A DNA stretch of 64,000 nt from Anaerolentibacter hominis (GTDB taxonomy: Bacteria > Bacillota > Clostridia > Lachnospirales > Lachnospiraceae), in assembly GCF_032380675.1 (NCBI RefSeq), contig NZ_JAWDIX010000001.1:1550001-1614000 (forward strand), given 5' to 3'. This document shows positions 49,493-58,376 of this stretch, one piece after another. Under the pieces are notes generated by a model. That model worked only from the letters and a program-made list of their open reading frames with translations, was not told where the DNA came from and made no database searches. Position 1 is the first letter of the stretch; the number at the start of each line of letters is the position of its first letter. Both the position numbers and the translations under genes were made by a program.

Positions 49493-50773
49493 ATGCTGGC
49501 CTTTCTGCCTCTTATCCTGCTTCTTTCCATACATATTTATTTTACCTTCCGATCCGGAATCGTACAGCGCAAGCTTCCGTCTGCACTGAAATTAAGCTTT
49601 TGCAATACCAGCAGTGAATCAGGTAACGTAACTCCCTTCGGGGCGCTTACAACAATCCTCGCAGCAACACTGGGCACCGGCAATATCATCGGTGTATCGA
49701 CCGCAATCGCCCTGGGCGGTCCGGGCGCTCTTTTCTGGTGCTGGCTTACAGGGATCTTCGGCATGGCAACCACCTATGCGGAGAGCTTCCTCGGCATTTC
49801 CTTCCGGGTAAAAGATAAGACAGGTCAATATCACGGCGGCCCGATGTATGTCCTGAAAAATCAGCTCCACAAAAAAGTCCCGTCGTTTCTTTACGCCGCT
49901 TTTTTATTTTGCTCCTCCCTGATACTGGGCTGCGCGATTCAGTCCAATTCCGTCATAACCTCGGCTTCCTATTTATGGAAATTTCCGAAACATTTTGTCA
50001 GTCTTGCCATGGCGGTTCTCATCGGAATTATGACGATCGGCGGTCTTAAATCAATCAGCAAAATCTGCATGAAGCTGATTCCGGTTTTAAGCCTGTTTTA
50101 TCTGGGCGGTTGTCTTGTCCTTCTTCTAAAAAACATAACCTATTTTGTGCCTGCCGTCAAATGGATGTTCACCAGCGCATTTTCTTTCTCCTCGGCTGCC
50201 GGAGGACTGGCCGGCGCGGCAGTAACCCAGGCGCTCCGCTATGGAGTCGCAAGAGGCCTTTTTACCAACGAGGCCGGTCTGGGAACCGTGGCTGTCACCA
50301 GCGCAACGGCTCAGGCCAGACGTCCCGAGCATCAGGCCCTTGTTACGATGACCGCAACCTTCTGGGATACCGTGGTTCTGTGCATGCTTACCGGCCTGGC
50401 GATTCTGACCTGTATGTTAAAAACCCCGCAGAACTTTGTCGGGGCCGCAATTTCCGACTATACGTCCATTGCCTTTGAGCAGATTCCGGTCATAGGTGCG
50501 TCAGGACTCACTCTCTCCCTGATCGGTTTTGCCTTTGCCACCATGCTGGGCTGGTCCTATCTGGGCGAGGAAGCCTCCTACTTCCTGTTTGGCAAAAAAA
50601 GTGTTTCCATCTATCATCTGATCTTTATTCTGGCCTGTTTCCTGGGCGGGACTTTCTCGGTGGAAGCAATCTGGAATCTGACGGATGTATTGAATGTGTT
50701 ACTTATGATTCCCGGTCTTCTCACCCTTCTGCTTATGCGAAAGCAGATCCGGTATCCGGGCCGTAAATTATAG
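49493..50773 (+). CDS. sodium:alanine/glycine symporter (AGCS family)
   Basis: 426 residues with about ten hydrophobic segments. Takes up alanine or glycine with Na+. The family signature G-N-V-T-P-F-G-A-L-T-T near 44-54, G-T-G-N-I-I-G-V near 61-68, G-G-P-G-A-L-F-W-C-W near 75-84, G-G-P-M-Y-V near 115 and R-G-L-F-T-N-E-A-G-L-G near 252 are clear. A GGAG lies eight bases before the ATG. It is divergent from the amidase gene and shares a short gap of about 75 bases with it. Confidence 0.93.
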   Translation: MLAFLPLILLLSIHIYFTFRSGIVQRKLPSALKLSFCNTSSESGNVTPFGALTTILAATLGTGNIIGVSTAIALGGPGALFWCWLTGIFGMATTYAESFLGISFRVKDKTGQYHGGPMYVLKNQLHKKVPSFLYAAFLFCSSLILGCAIQSNSVITSASYLWKFPKHFVSLAMAVLIGIMTIGGLKSISKICMKLIPVLSLFYLGGCLVLLLKNITYFVPAVKWMFTSAFSFSSAAGGLAGAAVTQALRYGVARGLFTNEAGLGTVAVTSATAQARRPEHQALVTMTATFWDTVVLCMLTGLAILTCMLKTPQNFVGAAISDYTSIAFEQIPVIGASGLTLSLIGFAFATMLGWSYLGEEASYFLFGKKSVSIYHLIFILACFLGGTFSVEAIWNLTDVLNVLLMIPGLLTLLLMRKQIRYPGRKL

Positions 50774-50836
50774 ATCTGGTACATAAAAGGCGGTATGGCA
50801 AATTTACATTTGCCGCACCGCCTTTCCTATTTACTG

Positions 50837-51388
50837 TTAAATAATAAATTGAGTGGATTTCGCCAGCTTATCTGCCGCGTCCTTTCCTTTAAAATGAGAC
50901 ACGATCTCCAGTCCGAACTCCATCGAAGCACCCATGCCACGGCCGGTGATGACATTCTTATCCACCGTAACTTTCTCTCCGGTATATTCTGCACCCAGCA
51001 GCTTCTCCTCGTGCCCCGGGAAACAAGTTGCTCTTTTTCCTTCCAGAATATGATTCATTCCCAGAACTCCCGGCGCCGCACAGATGGCAGCAAGCATCTT
51101 GCCCTCTTTATAAAACTGTTTCAGTGCTTTTACCAACCCCTCGTGTTCCGCCAGATGATTGGTTCCCGGCAGGCCGCCCGGCAATATAAGCATATCCGCA
51201 TCCTCAGGATCAATCTCGGAAAACAGTTTGTCAGCCTGGACTACAATTCCATGAGAACCGGTTATCTTCAAATCACCTTGAATGGAAACCATCGTGATGT
51301 CAATTCCAGCACGGCGCAGCAAATCCACCACCGTCAGTCCTTCAATCTCTTCAAAACCGTCCGCTAAAAATAGATAGGTTTTCGCCAT
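50837..51388 (-). CDS. DJ-1/PfpI-family protein
   Basis: 183 residues from the ATG at 51388, which follows GGTGGAG. The DJ-1 fold shows F-L-A-D-G-F-E-E-I-E-G near 6-16 (conserved Glu), P-G-G-L-P-G-T near 70, and the reactive Cys in A-A-I-C-A-A-P-G-V-L-G near 101-111. Family members are proposed glyoxalases, deglycases or redox-stress proteins. It starts 17 bases after the ArsR-type regulator and is probably controlled with it. Confidence 0.9.
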   Translation of the reverse strand: MAKTYLFLADGFEEIEGLTVVDLLRRAGIDITMVSIQGDLKITGSHGIVVQADKLFSEIDPEDADMLILPGGLPGTNHLAEHEGLVKALKQFYKEGKMLAAICAAPGVLGMNHILEGKRATCFPGHEEKLLGAEYTGEKVTVDKNVITGRGMGASMEFGLEIVSHFKGKDAADKLAKSTQFII

Positions 51389-51405
51389 ATCATCTCCACC
51401 TTTCA

Positions 51406-51786
51406 CTAAAGTTCCTGTTTCTGCTGTTTTGGATGTACCATTCCCGGACACTGCATTTCAAAAACAGCGTCAATCATTTTGTGCAGCAGTCTTGCCTCCG
51501 GCGTGTTCGCCAGCGTATAGTGCACTTCCTTGCCCACCCGCCGGTTGACGACAAAGCCGGTCTGCCTCAGGATTCTCAGGTGATGGGACACAGCAGGCGC
51601 ACTCATTCCAACAGCCGCCGATATATCAGCCACACATTCCTCACAGTGGCACAGCAGCCACAATATCCGCAGTCTTGTACTGTCACAAAGCTGGGTAAAT
51701 AAGTCCGAAGCCGCAATAAACGAGTCTTCCCCAGGCATAATATCAATTAATTCTTCCAGATTTTGTCCGTGATCATGTGGTATCAT
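51406..51786 (-). CDS. ArsR-family transcriptional regulator
   Basis: 126 residues from the ATG at 51786, which follows AAAGGAG; an upstream in-frame ATG is less likely. The winged helix is clear: S-T-R-L-R-I-L-W-L-L near 36, S-A-P-A-V-S-H-H-L-R-I-L near 63-74, then G-K-E-V-H-Y-T-L. Cysteines in L-C-H-C-E-E-C-V-A-D-I near 45-55, at the spot of the ArsR/CadC metal motif (E-L-C-V-C-D-L), an N-terminal H-D-H and a late C-P-G-M-V-H could bind metal. Target is probably its own operon with the DJ-1 gene. Confidence 0.9.
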   Translation of the reverse strand: MIPHDHGQNLEELIDIMPGEDSFIAASDLFTQLCDSTRLRILWLLCHCEECVADISAAVGMSAPAVSHHLRILRQTGFVVNRRVGKEVHYTLANTPEARLLHKMIDAVFEMQCPGMVHPKQQKQEL

Positions 51787-51972
51787 CCGACCATCTCCTT
51801 TGCTATTGCGGATTAACCGCAACTTCACGTACTGCATGTATTCGCATTTCTTCCATTTTATAATTCAGAAGTCTTCTTGTCAACCAGAGCTGATCCGCAT
51901 AATTCATCCCTTCCGCCGCAATGCGATCCCCCGGAGGGTTTTATCATATAGGGGAAGAAATTACCGATATGA

Positions 51973-51999
51973 AAGGGATACGGCTTGGCCGTATCCCTT
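51973..51999. repeat. 12-bp stem hairpin beside palindrome copy C
   Basis: AAGGGATACGGC-TTG-GCCGTATCCCTT. It has no T run and lies three bases from the palindrome copy at 52003. Confidence 0.8.
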
Positions 52000-52002
52000 G
52001 TT

Positions 52003-52092
52003 CAAGTACGCCTCGGCGTACTTGCTGCGAGCCGCACGTCATGCTTTGCATGACATAATACATCTGTGCGGCTCTGCAATCCGCCGGAGGCT
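52003..52092. repeat. palindromic repeat element, copy C
   Basis: Starts with the CAAGTACGCC-TC-GGCGTACTTG palindrome (52003-52024). The CTGCGAGCCGC ... CGCCGGAGGCTTTAT linker seen at copy B follows, here interrupted by about 46 extra bases that carry GTCATGC-TTT-GCATGAC and pair GAGCCGCAC with GTGCGGCTC. The 87-bp module is absent. It abuts the purL stop codon. Confidence 0.8.
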
Positions 52093-55000
52093 TTATTTAA
52101 AATAAGAAACACCGGATTCAAATATCATCTGGTTCTGGTTGCCATAGATGTTAATAGCCACGCCGTCCCCTCTTCTCTCCGAATGTGCCATTTTACCCAG
52201 CACCCTGCCGTCAGGGCTGGTGATACCTTCGATGGCACAGTAAGAACCGTTCGGGTTGAAGTCTTCGTTCATCGTCGGGCTGCCGGACAGGTCCACATAT
52301 TGAGTTGCCACCTGGCCGTTGGCAAAGAGCTTCTCGATCCACTCCCTGCTTGCGACAAACCGCCCTTCCCCATGAGAGGCCGGAATCGCATAGACGCCTC
52401 CCAGTTCTGCTTTCATCAGCCACGGGGATTTATTGGTCACTACTTTTGTATAGACCGACTTGGATATATGGCGTCCGATATGATTGGTCGTTAAGGTGGG
52501 TGAATCCGCCTTCTGAGGGGTAATCTTGCCATAAGGCACCAGCCCCAGCTTAATCAGCGCCTGGAAGCCATTGCAGATTCCAAGAGCCAGTCCATCCCGC
52601 TCAAGCAGCAGTTTGTCAACTGCCTCCTTCAGGCGCTCATTCCGGAACGCTGTTGCGATGAATTTACCGGACCCATCCGGTTCGTCACCGGCGGAAAAGC
52701 CGCCTGGGAACATGAGGATCTGCGCCTGAGAGATTGCCTTTTCAAAAGCTTCCACCGAATCCAGAATATTCTGCTCCGTCAGGTTTTTAAACACAACAAT
52801 ATCGACATCGGCGCCGGCCGCTTCAAACGCCCTCTGGGTGTCATACTCACAGTTTGTACCCGGGAATACAGGAACAAATACCCTGGGTCTGGCAATTTTA
52901 TGTTTAGCCGTATAGACAGTCTTTGCATCAAACAGCTTTGTCTCAAAGGTCTCTTCTTTTACACCGGAACGGGTTGGGAACACCTTTTCGATGGTCTGGG
53001 TCCAGGCTGACAGTGCCTCTTCCATGGAGATTTCACAGTCTCCGCAGACAAACCGGCTCGCTTCGGTTACCTCTCCGATCACCTGGTAGTCTGCATTGAT
53101 CTGAGCCAGGTCATTTTCTCCCACCTCAGCAATCACAGCTCCGTATTCCGGTGCAAACAGGCTCTCTGCCTCTAATCCGGCACACAGATTCACTCCCAGC
53201 TTATTGCCGAATGCCATCTTGCTCACTGCCTCGCAGACACCGCCGATTCCCACCGCATAGGCAGAGATCAGTACTTTTCTTCTCAGCAGATCCGATATTT
53301 TATCATATAAATTCATCATCGCCGGATAATCCGGAAGATCATAGGCATCTCTCAGAGCGCTGAATTTAACAATCCTGCTGCCCGCCTTCTTAAATTCCGG
53401 GCTGACAACATGATCCGTCTTGGCCACATCCACCGCAAAAGATACCAGAGTAGGCGGCACGTCAATATCGTTAAAACTGCCGGACATACTGTCCTTGCCG
53501 CCGATGGAGGCAAGTCCCAGGCGAAGCTGCGCATCATAGGCTCCCAAAAGGGCCGCCAGCGGCTCGCCCCAGCGCTTTGCATCGTCACCCAGGCGTTTAA
53601 AATATTCCTGGAACGTAAAACGGATCTTTTTATAGTCTCCACCTGCCGCAACGATCTTGGCTACCGAAGCCAGAACCGAGTAGGCAGCCCCATGGTATGG
53701 ACTCCAGGAGCACAGATATGGGTCGAATCCATAGCTCATCATGGTAACCGTATCACATTTTCCCCGAAGCACAGGCAGCTTTGCCGTCATCGTCTGAACC
53801 GGAGTCAGCTGATACCGTCCGCCATAAGGCATCGTCACGGTTCCGGCGCCGATGGAACTGTCGAACATTTCAACCAGTCCCTTCTGGGAACACACATTTA
53901 AATCTTTCAGCGTATCCAGCCATTTCTGCTTCAGATTTGTTACTTCTGCATTTTTGTTAAAATAGTTATCATCCTTCGAAGGCATGGAAACAGTTACATT
54001 GGTTTCCTGATGAGCGCCGTTGGTATCCAGGAATGCCCTTGATACATTAACGATCTCCTTCCCTCTCCATTTCATAACCAGACGCGGTTCTTCCGTTACA
54101 TGGGCAGCTACCACCGCCTCCAGATTTTCCGATTCCGCATAAGCCAGCATTTTATCCACATCAGACGGATCAACAACGACAGCCATTCTCTCCTGGGACT
54201 CTGATATAGCCAGTTCTGTGCCGTCCAGACCCGCATATTTTTTCGGGACCTGATCCAGATCAATCACCAGGCCGTCCGCCAGTTCTCCGATGGCGACGGA
54301 AACGCCGCCTGCACCGAAATCATTGCATTTTTTAATGATGCGGCTGACTTCTTCCCTGCGGAACAATCTCTGGATTTTCCGTTCCGTCGGCGCATTTCCC
54401 TTTTGTACCTCAGCCCCGCACGTATCAATGGATGCCTCGGTATGTGCCTTGGATGAGCCGGTTGCTCCGCCGCAGCCGTCCCGGCCTGTCCTGCCGCCCA
54501 GGAGTATAATAATATCCCCCGGATCTGAGGTCTCCCGGATCACATTTTTTCTGGGCGCCGCGCCCATGACCGCGCCGATTTCCATTCGCTTTGCCACATA
54601 ATTAGGATGGTATACTTCATTTACCAGACCGGTGGCAAGGCCGATTTGGTTGCCGTAGGAGCTGTAGCCCTTGGCTGCACCCGTCGTAATTTTTCTCTGA
54701 GGCAGTTTGCCCTTTAAGGTATCTTTCAGAGACGCGGTCGGATCTGCGGCGCCGGTGACACGCATGGCCTGATAAACATAACCTCTGCCGGAGAGAGGAT
54801 CACGTATCGCTCCGCCAAGACAGGTAGCCGCCCCGCCGAAGGGTTCGATCTCGGTAGGATGATTGTGGGTTTCATTTTTAAAGAAAACAAGCCACTCTTC
54901 TGTCACGCCGTCAATTTCCACAGGCACCACGATAGAGCAGGCATTGATTTCATCCGACTCCTCCATATCCTCCAGTCTGCCGTCCGCTTTCAGTTTCTTC

Positions 55001-55857
55001 ATGGCCATCAGGGCCACATCCATCAGGGACACGAATTTATCCGGCCGGTCTTTATAGAGTTCCTCCCGGTTGGAGAGATATTCCTGATAGGATTTTTCGA
55101 TAGGTGTCCGGTAGTAGCCTTCTTCAAAGCGTACATCCTTTAACTCCGTTAAAAATGTCGTATGACGGCAGTGGTCGGACCAGTAGGTGTCCAGAACCCG
55201 GATTTCCGTCATGGATGGATCTCTTTTTTCTTCTGAACTGAAATAGCTCCGGATATGTTTAAAATCGGCAAATGTCATTGCCAGATTCAGGCTGTCATAA
55301 AGAGACTTAAATTCAGCCTCCGGCATGGTGCAAAACCCGGTCATTATCTTCACATCGTCCGGTTCCTGGAAGGAGATATGAAGGGTTTCCGGCTTTATCT
55401 CATCGGTTTCTCTGGAGTCCACAGGATTGATGCAATATGCTTTCATCCGGTCAAATTCTTCTTCTGATATATCCCCGGAAAATACATATGTGACGGCTGA
55501 CCGGATAATCGGTTCTTCCTTTTCATTTAAGAGCTTCAAACACTGCTCCGCAGAGTCTGCTCTCTGATCAAATTGTCCGGGCAGGTACTCGACAGAAAAG
55601 ATCCGGTCTGATTCTCCATAGGGAAAACGTTCCTCATACAGCAGATCAACCGGCGGTTCGGAAAATACGGTTGTCAGAGCGGTATTAACGGTTTCTTCTC
55701 TCAAATGTTCCATATCATAGCGAATCAGGATACGGACGTCTTTAAGCCCGCGTATATCCAGATAGCTTTTTAATTCCTCCAGCAGTTCCTTAGCCGCAAC
55801 TGCATAATCCGGCTTCTTTTCTACATAAATACGTTTTACGCCATAAATCATACTCAA
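52093..55857 (-). CDS. purL: phosphoribosylformylglycinamidine synthase, single-chain form
   Basis: 1254 residues. Converts FGAR to FGAM in purine synthesis, using glutamine and ATP. The N-terminal PurS-like part (about 1-150), linker (R-V-L-D-T-Y-W-S-D-H-C-R-H-T-T-F near 222-237), two AIRS-type halves (F-K-N-E-T-H-N-H-P-T near 327-336 and G-G-K-D-S-M near 767), and a C-terminal glutaminase with Cys in A-L-G-I-C-N-G-F-Q near 1100 and His in S-H-G-E-G near 1171 are all in one chain. Many Firmicutes split this into PurS, PurQ and PurL. The start is TTG behind GGGAGG with eight bases between; the ATG two codons on is poorly spaced. Confidence 0.97.
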   Translation of the reverse strand: MSMIYGVKRIYVEKKPDYAVAAKELLEELKSYLDIRGLKDVRILIRYDMEHLREETVNTALTTVFSEPPVDLLYEERFPYGESDRIFSVEYLPGQFDQRADSAEQCLKLLNEKEEPIIRSAVTYVFSGDISEEEFDRMKAYCINPVDSRETDEIKPETLHISFQEPDDVKIMTGFCTMPEAEFKSLYDSLNLAMTFADFKHIRSYFSSEEKRDPSMTEIRVLDTYWSDHCRHTTFLTELKDVRFEEGYYRTPIEKSYQEYLSNREELYKDRPDKFVSLMDVALMAMKKLKADGRLEDMEESDEINACSIVVPVEIDGVTEEWLVFFKNETHNHPTEIEPFGGAATCLGGAIRDPLSGRGYVYQAMRVTGAADPTASLKDTLKGKLPQRKITTGAAKGYSSYGNQIGLATGLVNEVYHPNYVAKRMEIGAVMGAAPRKNVIRETSDPGDIIILLGGRTGRDGCGGATGSSKAHTEASIDTCGAEVQKGNAPTERKIQRLFRREEVSRIIKKCNDFGAGGVSVAIGELADGLVIDLDQVPKKYAGLDGTELAISESQERMAVVVDPSDVDKMLAYAESENLEAVVAAHVTEEPRLVMKWRGKEIVNVSRAFLDTNGAHQETNVTVSMPSKDDNYFNKNAEVTNLKQKWLDTLKDLNVCSQKGLVEMFDSSIGAGTVTMPYGGRYQLTPVQTMTAKLPVLRGKCDTVTMMSYGFDPYLCSWSPYHGAAYSVLASVAKIVAAGGDYKKIRFTFQEYFKRLGDDAKRWGEPLAALLGAYDAQLRLGLASIGGKDSMSGSFNDIDVPPTLVSFAVDVAKTDHVVSPEFKKAGSRIVKFSALRDAYDLPDYPAMMNLYDKISDLLRRKVLISAYAVGIGGVCEAVSKMAFGNKLGVNLCAGLEAESLFAPEYGAVIAEVGENDLAQINADYQVIGEVTEASRFVCGDCEISMEEALSAWTQTIEKVFPTRSGVKEETFETKLFDAKTVYTAKHKIARPRVFVPVFPGTNCEYDTQRAFEAAGADVDIVVFKNLTEQNILDSVEAFEKAISQAQILMFPGGFSAGDEPDGSGKFIATAFRNERLKEAVDKLLLERDGLALGICNGFQALIKLGLVPYGKITPQKADSPTLTTNHIGRHISKSVYTKVVTNKSPWLMKAELGGVYAIPASHGEGRFVASREWIEKLFANGQVATQYVDLSGSPTMNEDFNPNGSYCAIEGITSPDGRVLGKMAHSERRGDGVAINIYGNQNQMIFESGVSYFK

Positions 55858-55944
55858 AATGATTTCCTCCCGTCTTTCACAGGCATATTGCCTGACTTCG
55901 CCTTCGATTCCATTTGATTTCAGTCTAACACAGAGATACTGATT

Positions 55945-55973
55945 ATTAAAATTAATATATTTTAACGTGTTAA
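55945..55973 (-). promoter_or_regulatory. candidate promoter of purL
   Basis: TTAACA (55968-55973) and TTTAAT (55945-55950) are 17 bases apart on the minus strand. No PurR box and no purine riboswitch were recognised in the leader of about 80 bases. Confidence 0.5.
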
Positions 55974-56022
55974 TTAGCTGTTCTAATTAGTATCGTGCGG
56001 TTTGTTTTGTTCCTTATATGAT

Positions 56023-56053
56023 AAAAGGACATCCAAGCCTGGATGTCCTTTTC
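56023..56053. terminator. terminator of the PrsA/SurA-like lipoprotein gene
   Basis: AAAAGGACATCCA and TGGATGTCCTTTT arms around AGCC. On the minus strand TTTT follows the stem, about 20 bases past the stop. Confidence 0.85.
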
Positions 56054-56072
56054 CTATATTATCTTGTTCCGA

Positions 56073-57215
56073 TTAATCCTGTGTTTCATCCTGGCCGTTC
56101 TCTCCGGAATCGCCACTGTCGGTATTTTCACCGGAATCATCCGTTGTATCATTGGTATCATCCGCAGTATCCGTCTCTGTATCCTTGGTCAGATAACCGA
56201 TTGTCAGCTTATCCCAATTATAACGGCTGGTCTTAATCTCGCAATTTTCAGCGACTGTCTTAAATTCTTCTTCAAATTTCACGTTCTGGGCATCGTGGAA
56301 CAATTTGGTCACTTCGTTTTCATATCCCTCATCGGAATTATCATTTTTCATACGGACCAGATAATAGTTCTTATCCCCGGAATAGGTTGTTACATCGTCA
56401 TTTTTCAGCTTGGAAGAAACCTCATAAAATTCATTTCCGCTGATTTCATTGGCCAGAAAACTTACTGTATAATACTTAATGGAATCCTCGCCAAGGGATT
56501 CTGTCAGTTCCTCCAGGTCGTCGCCTTTCTCGGCTTTCTCTTTCAGAGAATCCACTTTCTCCTTCAGAGCATTCTGTTCTTCTTCGCTTAAAACAGTATC
56601 ATTGCCGTCATCGTCCTGAGTCTCAAAGTTTGCCATAACGTACTCGATATCATACTGTCTGAAATCCTCTTTATTTACCTGGGCTTTATAATCGTCTCTG
56701 TTCAGACCATAGCCCTCTACTATCTTAAGATAACATGCTTCCGCAAGCTTGATCTTGGTGAGAACCTTCTCTACCGATTCCACGGTCATGCCTGTGGTCT
56801 CTTTCTGCTTGTCGGTCAGTCCGTCAATTAAAATCTTAGCATCTTCCGCAATCTTGGTCTTGGTCTCTTCATCCAGCTCGGCACCGTACTCCGCCGCCTT
56901 CTGAGACAGAATAGTATACCATGCAGCCATCGTAACAATCTCGTGCTTAACAAGAGTGGCATTCGGTGTCACACCGTCTGTGCTGGCATCCCAGAAAGAA
57001 AATCCATAAAGCGCCTGATACATCTGATCATACATGCCATAGGAATCTTCCTGAATATAGATGTAATACATCATCTCATCCAGATAAAGATCTGTACCAT
57101 TGATCGTTACTGCTACTTTTTCAGCTGGTGTACCGGAAGAACTGCAGCCGGTCAAAGCCCCCGTACATAAAATCAGCGCCATAAAAAGCGCAACTACTTT
57201 CTTCATTCTGTTCAC
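56073..57215 (-). CDS. PrsA/SurA-like folding lipoprotein
   Basis: 380 residues from the GTG at 57215, which lies nine bases after GGAGGA; the ATG three codons on is about 17 bases away from it. A lipoprotein signal (K-K-V-V-A-L-F-M-A-L-I-L, lipobox L-T-G-C with Cys24) anchors it outside the membrane. The middle is helical, as in SurA/PrsA N-terminal domains (Y-L-D-E-M-M-Y-Y near 50). Parts of about 185-330 recall a degenerate parvulin domain, but catalytic residues are not evident. The last 40 residues are almost all Asp, Thr, Glu, Gly and Ser. A chaperone for exported proteins is the best guess. Confidence 0.78.
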   Translation of the reverse strand: MNRMKKVVALFMALILCTGALTGCSSSGTPAEKVAVTINGTDLYLDEMMYYIYIQEDSYGMYDQMYQALYGFSFWDASTDGVTPNATLVKHEIVTMAAWYTILSQKAAEYGAELDEETKTKIAEDAKILIDGLTDKQKETTGMTVESVEKVLTKIKLAEACYLKIVEGYGLNRDDYKAQVNKEDFRQYDIEYVMANFETQDDDGNDTVLSEEEQNALKEKVDSLKEKAEKGDDLEELTESLGEDSIKYYTVSFLANEISGNEFYEVSSKLKNDDVTTYSGDKNYYLVRMKNDNSDEGYENEVTKLFHDAQNVKFEEEFKTVAENCEIKTSRYNWDKLTIGYLTKDTETDTADDTNDTTDDSGENTDSGDSGENGQDETQD

Positions 57216-57441
57216 TTTATACTTCCTCCATCCCTTCTCCATACAGCCTGTCCGCCATCTTCCGCGGCTTCCGGCAAAAGAGAAGTCAAATTCACTATTT
57301 CTATTTTAAACAATTTTCTTTATAAGTCAAGGACAACAATATAATTTCACAAAATGTACGCAAATTGTTTGCCTTCTTATTATGGATATGCTACTATTAA
57401 TAAGAATGATTAATAACACTTATAAGTCAGAAGGTAATCAT

Positions 57442-58362
57442 ATGGATATTAATTTTGAGCTCTATAAAGTCTTTTACTGTGTGGCGAAAACCCTCAGTTT
57501 TTCTGAAGCTGCCAAGGAATTGTTTATATCCCAGTCCGCGGTAAGCCAGTCTGTAAAGCTGCTGGAAAAGCGGTTAGGACAGGCTTTATTTGTGCGCAGC
57601 ACCAAAAAGGTCCGTCTGACGACAGAAGGAGAAATCCTGCTGCGCCATATTGAACCGGCCATTCAGCTGATTCACCGGGGCGAAAAGCAGATTCTGGAAT
57701 CGGGAAGCCTGAATGCGGGACAGATCCGCATCGGAGCCAGTGATACGATCTGCCGTTATTTTCTTGTCCCCTATCTGAATGAATTTCATAAGAAACATCC
57801 GAATGTAATGATAAAAGTTACCAATGGAACTTCATTTCAGTGTGTGGATCTGCTGGAAAATAATCAGGTAGACTTTATCATTGTAAATTCACCGAATGTG
57901 AAGCTGAACCGGATTAAGAATATTGAAGTGATCCATGAATTCTCCGACGTATTTATCGCCAGCAAAAAGGCCTTTCCCGATCTGAAACCGTCCCTTACGC
58001 TGGAAGAGCTGCAGCGCTATCCGATATTAATGCTGGAAAAGAATTCTACGACCAGTGAATTTTTATATAACCTGTTCCTCCAGCATCAGCTGGAGCTGGT
58101 TCCCTCTGTGGAGCTGAGCAGCAATGATCTTTTGATTGACCTGGCAAGAATTGGCCTTGGGATTGCGTTCGTGCCGGATTTCTGTATCAACGGCAGGGAA
58201 GAGGATCTTTCCGTACTCTCCACCTCCGCTAATCTCCCAAAACGCAAGCTGGTGGTCGCAAGCGCGGACCATGTTCCATTATCAACGGCTGTCAAAGCCT
58301 TCATTCATACATTAAAGGGGGAAGGTTCCGAATATCCGGAGCCGGAAGAAGTAAAGCTTTAG
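57442..58362 (+). CDS. LysR-family transcriptional regulator
   Basis: 306 residues from the ATG at 57442, which follows GAAGG; a longer frame from 57382 has no site. The N-terminal helix-turn-helix reads L-Y-K-V-F-Y-C-V-A-K-T-L-S-F-S-E-A-A, then S-Q-S-A-V-S-Q-S-V-K-L-L-E. Residues 90-290 are the effector-binding domain (I-R-I-G-A-S-D-T near 93). It lies 14 bases before the MATE transporter gene and probably shares a transcript with it. The ligand is unknown. Confidence 0.93.
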   Translation: MDINFELYKVFYCVAKTLSFSEAAKELFISQSAVSQSVKLLEKRLGQALFVRSTKKVRLTTEGEILLRHIEPAIQLIHRGEKQILESGSLNAGQIRIGASDTICRYFLVPYLNEFHKKHPNVMIKVTNGTSFQCVDLLENNQVDFIIVNSPNVKLNRIKNIEVIHEFSDVFIASKKAFPDLKPSLTLEELQRYPILMLEKNSTTSEFLYNLFLQHQLELVPSVELSSNDLLIDLARIGLGIAFVPDFCINGREEDLSVLSTSANLPKRKLVVASADHVPLSTAVKAFIHTLKGEGSEYPEPEEVKL

Positions 58363-58376
58363 GAGGGTAGCTTGAA

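Noticed and set aside
55858..55944. Purine riboswitch in the purL leader
   Set aside because: The leader is too short and lacks the conserved purine-aptamer loop sequences.
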